Source: Nemertoderma westbladi (Eukaryota > Xenacoelomorpha > Nemertodermatida > Nemertodermatidae). From it: 29,505 nt of DNA. This document shows, one piece after another, positions 21,070 to 29,505 of this stretch (its first letter is position 1; each line of letters opens with the position of its first letter). A program made the position numbers and the translations under genes. The DNA lies in NCBI GenBank assembly GCA_032718475.1, contig JAUCBJ010003242.1, positions 1 to 29,505 on the forward strand, in the 5' to 3' direction. The notes below the pieces were generated by a model, which saw only the letters and a list, made by a program, of their open reading frames with translations, searched no databases and had not been told where the DNA came from.

Positions 21070-23453
21070 TTAACTGAGGTTGCGACGATCCGAGAGTTTA
21101 AGTGATAAACGCTTAACGAACTGTTGCATCGCTGGTGCCGTACCGCCAAAGGCTGACAGTATCAGCGGCACAAATGACGACAGTTCTACCTCTCGGATGC
21201 GCTCCTTGTACTTCAAGCGTTTCCACACCTCGTGGTGGAAATAAGTGCCCTCGGTGGTCACGGCGGCGTTGGTGGCCGCTAGACGGTTGTAAACCGAGAT
21301 GTCAAAGTAGGTCTTCTCAAACCGGCCACCCCAGAAGCCACTGACAGAGACGTCCACGCTCGCTTGAACTTCTGTGGAGGTGGAGCTGTGGGTGAACTCC
21401 TCACCTGTTAGAGGCTGGAGTGTTAGCTCTACCGCGAAGTTGTGGGCATATCTCGTTGTGCCGTATCGAGGGATAACCCGCGGTGGGGCATGACAGGACG
21501 TGTGAAGGGGAAAATCGTTTCCCACAGACACAACGAGATGGAAGTGACTTCAGTTGCCAGCCGTAGCGCAGTGTCGTGGAACCCTTCCTTATCCAGGTGA
21601 GTTTTGTGAAGGGTGACTGGTTTCGAGTTCAACCAAGCTGACGCCCCCTTCTCCGACACAAGCTCCCTCAGATTCTGTTGGGACTCTGACAGTCGACCAT
21701 GACATTCTGTTGTTTTGGTCTTAGATGCCACGAAGGATTCAGCCTTTATCAGATTAGTGATATGGTTCTGATCCTTCCTGACATTTGACATGGTCTCTGC
21801 TATCGCCCCCTCTAGCGGTTCGCAGACCCGGCAGGAGTTCGCAAACTGGTTGTTGAGGTCTGAGGGGAGAGGGATACCCAAACCGCTGTACCTTATTGGT
21901 AGAGAGAGGAGCTGGCATTCGTTGTCTGCGATCGAGGGGCGGTCGTTGATCTTGCAAAGACATCGCAGAACTGCGCCCTCAAGGTCATCAAAGTGGAGGG
22001 TGGCATCCGGGACCACCATCGCGAGGAACCGCCAGCGACAGGACAACCCCAGCGCCAGGTTAGAGTAGGTGCAGTGGGGGTCGATGCTGGCGATGTTAGC
22101 TTGTCGGTCGACCTCAGCGACAAACTCTTCGACCTTGGAAGTGATGTAGGCCTGGTGGTACTCGTCAGACCCCACCCACCGCCGGGGAGTTTGTTCCCTG
22201 CCACGGAGATGGTGATCCCGGTTCCCGCGATTATCTCCTCCCCTTCCGCCAGTTTCTCCGGTTTCATCGTCAGGTGGCACTTGGACGGGTAGTACCTGTA
22301 CAGCGGACCACGCATTACCACCACGTCCCACATCATTCTTAGTTCCCAGAGGGCACCCGCCGCATTGCCATCATCGGCGAACCATTTCTGGTTCACCGAT
22401 CAGGCGGCAGCGATCTCCGATAGCAGGGGCCGTGTCCCAGCGGAGAACATCGGCATCGCTGACAAGTCCCCCTGGATCGACCCCTCCCTGGAGTAGGATC
22501 GTCCCCCCCCCCCCCCCTACAAACAGTTGGTTTGCTGTAACAGTTCGTTACGATGGTGTGTAGTGAGGGACAGATGTGGTGGATGTTATGGATGGCGGCG
22601 GCGGCGCGGTTCAGCAAGTTGAATGCATTGGTGGTGTCGATCTGGAGGATGGCCTCGCAGTTATCCTCGGTGAACGTCTCGTTCAGACTGTGTATGGCAT
22701 ATTCTATGCCAGTTTTCTGGCCCATACACAGCTGAGTTGACCCACCAATGCTCTGAAGATCCTCTGTGATGCACCGCATCGCCACCTTCCCGATAACCCT
22801 CCGTAGAACCTCGCCGATGCCGATCGGACAAACACCGGGGCACTTATCAAGCGCCAACAGCCAACAGGAGAGGAGCGCCGACATCCTGACTAATCCGTTT
22901 TGCCATGTCGGCTATGGCACCACACAGGTCAATAGATTGTTGGCGGAACTTGGTCAGGATGTTCTTCCACCCCTGGACATCCAACCCAGAAGGACCAGCA
23001 CCGTTACCTCGCATCCGGAGAAGACTCAATAGGAAGAGGGAGCCGTCTAGCTGCTCAAACACGACGTCATAGTGTCCTGGCACCCCATCCCACTCCGTCA
23101 GTAGCAATAAACTGTCAGCTGGGGCGGCTGGCGGGTGTTTCTCCAACAGAACGTCCCTCACCTTTCGGGTAGATGAAACTGTCAGACACCTTTGTTGATA
23201 AGGATCAACAAAGGTGTCTGACAGTTTCATGGGACTACCTTTGTTGATATCGGACAGACAACGGGTGGCCGCTGACACGTTCCCAGTCAGCATGTGGCAT
23301 ACAAACGCCTTCCGGAGCGCCTGGGTTTCTGATTTCTTTACCCAGGACGTTGGAAGGTGTTTTTTGGAAGGCCCTCGCTTCTGCCAACAGCTGTAGGAAT
23401 CGACCAGCCCACCAATCACACAGACGACGTTCCAGAATCTTTCTGTGGGTCAC
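21070..23453 (-). pseudogene. Non-LTR-like reverse transcriptase, decayed
   Basis: Read leftwards from 23453, pieces of one RT protein appear in changing frames. They are: an N-terminal helical part (LERRLCDWWAGRFLQLL; GNVSAATRCLSD); GPSGLDVQGW near 22999; LDKCPGVCPIGIGEVLRR near 22850; motif A as QIDTTNAFN near 22644-22618; IQGD near 22480; and the catalytic box FADD at 22381-22370. A C-terminal part follows with GFWGGRFEKTYFDISVYN, which I suspect is a PD-(D/E)XK-like nuclease fold. Damage includes frameshifts near 23350, 22885, 22180 and 21530, one at the C-run 22502-22517, and a TGA at 22400-22402. The layout matches a family widely annotated as RT in cnidarians, sponges and molluscs, from memory and not a search. 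The clade is not resolved. Confidence 0.8.
23173..23230. repeat. Perfect 27-bp inverted repeat, 4-bp loop, inside the RT pseudogene
   Basis: Arms are 23173-23199 and 23204-23230 with AAGG between. The right arm is the exact reverse complement of the left. On the coding strand one arm encodes MKLSDTFVD. The other arm reads through as an extra stretch, QQRCLTVSS, that the neighbouring homologous fragment lacks, so a 27-bp inverted copy seems to have been inserted in frame. Confidence 0.95.
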
Positions 23454-23474
23454 TGCATTGGTTTTTTTCTAGCG

Positions 23475-23539
23475 GTAGCATCCCTGGACGTTGAGACTGG
23501 AATGACTGGTAGCATTCCAGTTTATGCGACGGATGCTAC
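23475..23539. repeat. Nested inverted repeats between two RT copies
   Basis: The outer pair is GTAGCATCC (23475-23483) and GGATGCTAC (23531-23539). The inner pair is ACTGGAATG (23496-23504) and CATTCCAGT (23513-23521), with an 8-bp loop. The structure lies at the junction of the main RT pseudogene and the second RT fragment. Confidence 0.85.
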
Positions 23540-23579
23540 TTCTCAACTCCATGAAATCAGATGCCCGACCGTTTTTCCC

Positions 23580-23777
23580 CAGTAATATCGAATTGTCTGC
23601 TGTTTCTGAAGTGGAATGCTTGTCAAGCAGAAAATCCTTCACAGTTTTAGTGACTCCGCTCTTATCTGTAAATATCTGGCCAAGTTTTAGTAACCCTCCC
23701 TTGGACAGTTAATCGAGACTAGGGATAGCTGCACTCACATTGCCAACCAGCATGCATCGACAGAAAGCACGCTCTGC
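23580..23777 (-). pseudogene. Fragment of a second copy of the same RT family
   Basis: The minus strand reads AERAFCRCMLVGNVSAA, then a TAG-like break (stop after IPSLD), then LSKGGLLKLGQIFTD and TVKDFLLDKHS. This parallels RKAF, GNVSAA, KGSPMKLSDTFVD and KVRDVLLEKHP of the main RT pseudogene, at clearly lower identity. It covers only part of the N-terminal region and is followed upstream by the 24-bp minisatellite. It is a truncated relative in the same orientation, either an older insertion or a partial tandem copy. Confidence 0.7.
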
Positions 23778-23778
23778 T

Positions 23779-24600
23779 GCAGTCCGACAGACTGGTGACA
23801 GGGACACCCAACAGACTGGTGACATGGACTCTGTCTGACTGGTGACAAGGACAACCGACAGTCTGGTGACAGGGACACCAACAGAGTGGTCACTGGGATA
23901 ACTGACAGAGTGGTATGGTGACACGACCAACCGACAGAATGGTGACTAGGACAACCGATAGAATGGTGACTGGGACAGCCGACAGAGTGGTGACTGGCAC
24001 AGCCGACAGAGTGGTGACTGGGACAGCCGACATAGTGGTGACTGGGACAGCCGACAGAGTGGTGACTGGGACAGCCGACAGAGTGGTGACTGAGAGAACC
24101 GACAGATTGGTGACTAGGACAAACGACATATTGGTGACAGACTGGTGAAAGTGTCACATGACAGAATGGTGATGGGGAGTCCGACAGAATGGTGACTGGG
24201 GCACCCAACAGAGTGGTGACTGGGAAAACCGACAGAGTGGTGACTGGGACAACCACCAGAGTGGTGATGGGGAGAACTGAGAGAGTGGTGACTGAGACGA
24301 CGGACAGACTCGTGACAGGGACACCTGGCAGACTGGTGACAGGGACACCTGGCAGAATGGTGACAGGGACTCCGATAGAATGGTGACTGGGACAACCACC
24401 AGAGTGGTGATGGGGAGAACTGAGAGAGTGGTGACTGAGACGACCGACAGAGTGGTGACTGGGACGACGGACAGACTCGTGACAGGGACACCCGACAGTC
24501 TGGTGACAGGGATACACGACAGACTGGTGTCAGGGACGAGTGATGTTCTAGTGCCAGGGACACCAGACAGACTAGACACAGGGACATTACCTGAAAGTGG
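23779..24600. repeat. 24-bp minisatellite
   Basis: Roughly 33 units of the type GACAGAGTGGTGACTGGGACA(GCC/ACC), with substitutions and a few length changes. The central part (about 23940-24110) is most regular. A block near 24237-24300 recurs near 24381-24450, indicating a larger internal duplication. The unit length is a multiple of three and lacks stops, so long open frames appear in several frames on both strands without meaning a protein. Confidence 0.93.
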
Positions 24601-24948
24601 GGAGATAAATCAGGGTGATGGCGGGGTAGGACAATTAAATGTACTATTAAATATTAATTTCACTTTAAATATTGACAACAGAGGTAATTAATATATCACA
24701 GCAATAAGGTTTCGCAATAGATATTGCGAGCTCAGCAGGACGATTGCTATTGCTACACTCTAAAAAAAATTGTCCAATTTGCAAAATAGCTGGTAGAATT
24801 ATTTTTTATATAAAATATTTGCAAATTATCCATGGTTTTAAGCAAATTGCAAGGATAAATGGGTAAAAAAATAGGTAGAGTCAAATTAACTAATAACAGT
24901 TGACTGATACACGAAAATGTTTACTTAAGCAATTTGATAAAACATATC
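24601..24948. other. AT-rich unique interval, no gene seen
   Basis: No reading frame with motifs was found. CACTCTAAAAAAAATTG at 24756 after a TA resembles, in inverted form, the sequence ending at 28919. See the findings. Confidence 0.5.
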
Positions 24949-26636
24949 TTAACCCTATTAGTACCGGGCTATAAAATGCTGTACAAATACCGGGAGGGGG
25001 TCATATTGACCCCCCCCCCCCCCCCCTCTAAAATCTACAAATATTTACGAAAACGTCTGATTTTTTGTTTGTACGTAGGTATCACTTGTCTGGATCCGAC
25101 CGAAAAAAAAAATTTTCGAAAAAATGTACTGGGGTGGTTATATTGCAGCACCAAAATTACAAGTAGTGCACAATTTTCACAAAATTTGAAAGTTACATTT
25201 TCGGCTAATTATTTTTCAATACAGGTTTTCTGGGGTGCAAAAAACATTGGAAAATATTTAAAAATGATATGATTACTATAAATGGCCGTTTAGTCCTCTC
25301 TGCGTAGGAAAAAAATGAAAAAAACAAGTAACCAGCACTTTTCAGGTAGAACACAAAATTTTTAATTCACTTATACGATGCTATAAATTCACATTTTCAG
25401 GTTTTCGATTGCGCTGATTCTAATGGAATACATTTCTAATATGCCAGATCATTGATACTTGTATTTTTCGGCATAATTTGGCAAATTTTGGTGCTAGCAC
25501 CAAATTTCGTACCCATCACCAAAAAGTACAAGTTTGCGATGTCCAGTGCTGTTTTTATGGATTCCATCGGATTCAGGACCCTCATAACGCAAGAAACAAG
25601 GTGATACTATCTACTGATAAATTTGCATATTTTCCAAAATTTGGTGCTGGCACAACAATTTTCACCCACTGGCGAAAAATACCAGTTTGAGAACTCTTAT
25701 GAAATTTTTACTGATTCCATTGAATTCAGAACCATCACAAACCCGTATAACGCAAGAAACAAGGTGACACAATCAATAGATATATTTGATGGTTTTCAAA
25801 ATTTGGTGCTAGCACCACATTTTGCACCCACATCCGAAAAATACAAGTTTGAGATGTCTAGTTCGATAATTATTTATTCCATTGAATTAAGAACAGCCAT
25901 AAACCTCTAAAACGCAAGAAATAAATTGTCACAAGCAATTTTATCTATCGAACGAATTTTCAAAATTTCGTGCTAGCACCAAAATTTGCACACAGCACCG
26001 AAAAATACAAGTTTGATACGCTTGGTGCAACTCGTATATATTTCATCGAATCCAGAACCCCAAAAAACCCCAATTGCGTAAAAAACAAGTTTCAAACAAT
26101 CAATTTACAAAATTGACATAATTCAAAATTTGGTGCTGGCACCAAAATTTGGCACCCACCGAAAAAAAACAAGTTTGAAATTTCTAAATCAAGTTATATG
26201 AATTCCATCAAATTTCTAACACCAAATAACCGGTGTAAATCAAAAATAATTCAAAATTTGGTGCTGGCACCAAAATTTGGCACCCACCGAAAAAAAACAA
26301 GTTTGAAATTTCTAAATCAAGTTATATGAATTCCATCAAATTTCAAACACCAAAAAACCGGTGTAAATCAAAAATAGAGATGTTACAATTCATATTTAAT
26401 GAAATGTAATTTTCAAAAAACGTCTCAAAAAAAGTGCCAAAAGTAGGGTTAAAAAATGGTGCTATAACTCGAAAAGTACCCAATATTTTTGAAAACGGTT
26501 TTCACTACTAGGAAGACAATAGATTTTTAGGAAAAGTCATAAAATTTCAGTTTCCCAACTGCGTTTGTTTCAGAATTATAATAAAAAAACCACGGGGGGG
26601 GGTCATATTGACCCCCCCCGGGTTTAATAGGGTTAA
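24949..26636. mobile_element. Non-autonomous TTAA (piggyBac-like) element, family 2, copy 2
   Basis: The body is 24953-26632 (1,680 bp) with intact TTAA on both sides (24949-24952 and 26633-26636). The ends are CCCTATTAGTACCGGG and CCCGGGTTTAATAGGG, with sub-terminal GGGGTCATATTGACCCC hairpins on both sides. It is very similar to copy 1 over its whole length. Differences include an extra internal unit of about 128 bp (26132-26259 against 26260 onwards) and changed homopolymer lengths. Internal units start with GGTGCT(A/G)GCAC at about 25490, 25643, 25805, 25969, 26132 and 26260. An 18-bp perfect palindrome lies at 25487-25504. No transposase is present. Confidence 0.92.
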
Positions 26637-27232
26637 TGAACCTTTTTCCAATTATATCTGAACAGATTGAACAGATTTAGACAAATCAGAAGGATAACTT
26701 CTGGTTAAACAATTCCTCTTAAATAATTGGTTGTTTTGCAAAATGTATTTGGGCAAATTACATATAACTTGATTGGAATACGACTTTCAAGACCATAATG
26801 CATTGCGCGTTAGCGTTCTGACCATTCTGTGTTGTGCACATGGTTCTCTGCTTGCGGGTCACCTGTTTCTGCTGTATACAGGTACCGGTACAGCGGTAGT
26901 ATCTGCAGATCTGCCTATACCTGTAGCCTAATATTAACATAAAACTGTAATAAGCCTACAACTGTTAGTTGTGTGCGGTAAATAATATGTGCTTTGCTGA
27001 TTTTACTTTCGAATTCGACTTTACTTCGAGATCAATTCAATTTCGAAATTATATATCTTGGCTGGACTAATGAGTATTTGATTGTGGATTTCAACCAGCA
27101 ATTCTGAAAACGCACCATTATTACTATTAAATGGGAATGCTGATCCTCATGGAAATGCTGCCTTGGCATTTCATTCCACAGTGTCAGAACTTGTGAATTT
27201 TTTCAGCTTCAGAGGATAGTCACTATGGCACA
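26637..27232. other. Unique AT-rich interval, no gene seen
   Basis: No confident coding sequence on either strand. The right part may include the degraded upstream portion of the LINE that becomes readable from 27233, but no motif can be identified. Confidence 0.45.
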
Positions 27233-28065
27233 TTGTCATCGTATGGGATTGCACGAAATCTTCTTGGTGGATTTCAGCCTTTTTGGCAAATCGCAAACAA
27301 AAAATTATGTATGGTAGGTTCTCATTTGTCTGATTATGTGATCGTTATTTCTGGTACAGTTCAAGGCAGTGTGTCCTTGGACCTGTTTTATTTATTGTGT
27401 ATATTAATGACTTACCTGACAACATGACACACGTTAGCTGCAAACTTTTCGCTGATGACGTTAAAATATATGGCAACAGTGAAAAATCAATTGATATAAA
27501 ATTGGCTATATGTATGCTTTATCTGATTGGAGTAAGGCCTGGCAACTTAATGTCGCCTCCCACAAATGCCATGTGTTGCACCTTGGTAGTCAACCAGCTA
27601 CCAATTACACTGAACTTGAACTGAACTTGAAAATGTTTTGAAAGGCCCTGGGTATCATAATAAACACAGAGTTGAAATATAACACCCATTGCAGCGAACG
27701 TGTGTCAATTTTGCCAAAGGCCTACAAGGTCGCCAACATCATCTTTAGGTGTTTTTATACACGTAATGTTAGTGCTTTAAACGCGTAGAAGGCCTTTGTA
27801 TTATAAGGCCACTTCTCGAATACTGTAATGTTATATTGTCAGGTCACCCTATCAGAATTATAATATAATCCTAGCAGAGCATTTAACGTTAATATAGGGG
27901 CCTACGCGTAGTCAGTAGACACCAACGATGCCGACTAGTAACGTCTTTACACAGGTTCTCAAATAGAGTAGTTTCAGTTTGGAACTCATTACCATTCGAT
28001 GTAGAATGCGCTTCTACTATCTTTACTTTTAATAGATTAATGCAATTGATTTTAGTCTTTTATGT
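27233..28065 (+). pseudogene. CR1/jockey-like LINE reverse transcriptase, 5'-truncated and decayed
   Basis: The plus strand shows the RT palm in pieces: SYGIARNLLGGF (from about 27239); VQGSV near 27363; then, after a frameshift near 27379, LGPVLFIVYINDLPDN and the catalytic FADD at 27448-27459. Further on are KAYKVANIIFRCFYTRN (from 27717) and, near 27959-28040, NRVVSVWNSLPFDVE, the conserved C-terminal thumb end of these LINEs. Several stops and frameshifts intervene (for example TAG near 27787). The endonuclease and ORF1 are absent, as expected of 5' truncation during target-primed reverse transcription. The family is recognised from these motifs. The exact clade needs a tree. Confidence 0.85.
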
Positions 28066-28395
28066 AATATTGATTAATTTAGATTTTTGTAATATAATAT
28101 GTCCTGCCAACATTATACTGTTTATAATTTCTGCATATATTACATCTGCGACATAGTCTGTTAATTGATTCACTGTGAGTCCTATTATTTTTATGTGATT
28201 GCGGATTACTAATCAGTATGTACCGGATCAGTAAGTTCTTTATGCCTTGGTGGTTTCTCGCTCAATATATTTTAAATTAATTATCGTAATTAATGCCTAC
28301 AACTAACTGATTTGTTTATTTTATATGTGCCTTTTTCGTTGGTGCTTGTTATTTTATTTTATTTTATTTGGAGTGAAATACAATACAATACACAA
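28066..28395 (+). other. Probable LINE 3' UTR and simple-repeat tail
   Basis: AT-rich sequence follows the last RT motif and ends in an ATTTT-type run (about 28348-28370) and CAATA repeats (28381-28392). Short tandem tails of this kind mark the 3' ends of CR1/jockey-like LINEs, so the insertion may end near 28395. The exact end and target duplication are not clear. Confidence 0.4.
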
Positions 28396-29335
28396 TTCGT
28401 TTGTAAATTTTTGATTTATACTAATCAGGTGTATGAATTTTATTGAATATATACTATATTTTGCAATTTATTTTTTATAATGGCAATATTATTTGTAGGG
28501 CATCCGTCTGGGTAGGTTGTTTATACGTGTCACCGTAGGCTGAGATGGTATAGATAACTTGGCCGAGGCCGTTGGAGAAAAACGTTCAGAGTTTGATGTT
28601 CCTTACGTTGAATATATGTATAATAATAATAGCACAATAAAGATTGCATATGTTAACTGAATACTGGTGGAAATGGTAATGTATGATGACAGCCAATATA
28701 TGATGACGGTGAAACAATATTACCGGTCTGCACTAAACTGGGAAATTAACTAACTGAATTACAAACCGGTAACAGAAGGTAATATATGATTGATATACCA
28801 ATATTGCTTAACCTCCTACGCTACTTTGGCCTGTTACCTAATGGTTCCCTATTTGACCCCGATTTTGTAGACAAATTGCTTATTTTTTATTGTAAATTGC
28901 CTACTCTTTTTTTATAGTGTAGTATAATATCTGCTGGGTGCTAGGTTATTATTACAGAGAAATTCACAAAACGTATAGATAGTTACACCAGACAGTACTG
29001 CATAGTAAACCCAATTTTATTCCCCAGTATAACCCCGATAATGATCCCTCCCCCTCCAAAGCCAGATAATTAAGCAAACCCAAGGTGTTGCATTGATGGC
29101 GAACACAACTCCCAATCATTACCAAACATCATGCACCATCACGGCCATGTAAAGAAGAAAATTATTATTATTATTAATCACCATTATATTATATTATTGA
29201 AATTATATATATAATATGCGCCCCACTCGGGGCAAAGGGAAACGAATAATTAATTAATTATAAACATTCAATAAAATCAGAACACAATAAAAGAGGAGGT
29301 TTAAAATATATATATTGGTTTAATATAAGTTATGT
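28396..29335. other. AT-rich interval, no gene seen
   Basis: It holds short microsatellites (TTA repeats near 29160-29175, TA stretches near 29205 and 29307) and no recognisable coding or RNA gene. TTTTTTTATAGTG before TA at 28920 is a possible inverted partner of 24756. Confidence 0.5.
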
Positions 29336-29360
29336 GGGGTGGGGTGGGGGGGGGGGGGGT
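29336..29360. repeat. G-rich run
   Basis: GGGGTGGGGT followed by about 15 G and then TGGTGG. It is one of several long G or C homopolymers in this window and is prone to length error in assemblies. Confidence 0.85.
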
Positions 29361-29368
29361 GGTGGTTG

Positions 29369-29505
29369 TCACATTGCTGCCAGCTCGGCCAAAGTTGGGC
29401 AGTGTGTACAGTTAAGTGCATGGTAGCGGTGGTCGCATGGGCCACTACAATATTTGCAGCGACAGCCTATTGCGAGGGGATGGAAACTCTGCGTATTAAG
29501 ACAGA
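29369..29505 (-). CDS. Cys/His-rich C-terminus of an unknown protein, partial
   Basis: A minus-strand frame enters from beyond the window's right edge and ends at a TGA (29369-29371). The 44 visible residues are strikingly Cys/His-rich: FHPLAIGCRCKYCSGPCDH, then RYHALNCTHC, ending TLAELAAM. The pattern CXCX2CX3CXH and a later CX2C suggests a zinc-binding module at the very C-terminus. The G-run and AT-rich DNA directly downstream look non-coding, consistent with a real stop. I do not recognise the family. It could be a host zinc-finger protein or a transposon protein. The start, length and introns lie outside the window. Confidence 0.5.
   Translation of the reverse strand, partial: CLNTQSFHPLAIGCRCKYCSGPCDHRYHALNCTHCPTLAELAAM

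Noticed and set aside
21135-23032. Several plus-strand frames of 60-99 residues
   Set aside because: Antisense shadows of the RT pseudogene, which carries FADD, IQGD and other motifs on the minus strand.
23735-24517. 260-residue minus-strand open frame
   Set aside because: It is the 24-bp minisatellite read in one frame. Other frames on both strands are equally open.
28500-28600. tRNA-like or structured RNA
   Set aside because: No A-box/B-box pair or cloverleaf could be fitted by eye.

Overview
The window looks like a piece of an invertebrate animal genome, dominated by repeats. Support comes from two EGF-like exons with GT-AG borders and phase-1 introns, decayed eukaryotic retroelements, TTAA-flanked DNA elements and a very large satellite. 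There are no prokaryotic features. The phylum cannot be fixed from sequence alone. The retroelement families resemble those common in cnidarians, sponges and molluscs.

Layout. 1-4.8 kb: remains of a gag-bearing retroelement. It has a TATA-like box, a leader minisatellite, one gag-like reading frame with two CCHC zinc knuckles and three in-frame stops, no pol, and a G-run followed by a possible 3' LTR. 4.9-7.9 kb: a non-autonomous element with TTAA flanks and CCCTATT ends (piggyBac-like). It holds a 315-bp tandem array whose units carry an exact CTCF-like core twice. 8.4-10.0 kb: a second TTAA element family, inserted into the first unit of a satellite. 10.0-19.8 kb: about 146 copies of a 67-bp satellite with a roughly 3-3.5 kb higher-order period. 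19.8-20.7 kb: two exons of an EGF-repeat gene, with tandem repeats of the second exon's 3' end plus its splice donor. 20.9-23.8 kb: minus-strand reverse-transcriptase pseudogene plus a fragment of a second copy. 23.8-24.6 kb: a 24-bp minisatellite. 24.9-26.6 kb: a second copy of the 8.4-kb element. 27.2-28.4 kb: the 3' half of a CR1/jockey-like LINE. 29.37-29.5 kb: the C-terminal end of a Cys/His-rich minus-strand ORF that runs off the window.

Main discovery. The 67-bp satellite is not anonymous. Each unit is 36 bp of intron 3' end, including the AG acceptor, joined to the first 31 bp of the EGF exon that lies directly after the array. The next exon of the same gene shows the mirror image: its last 40 bp plus 12 bp of donor-side intron are repeated about four times. 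Splice-junction DNA on both sides of one intron has therefore been amplified, placing roughly 146 potential decoy acceptors before a real exon.
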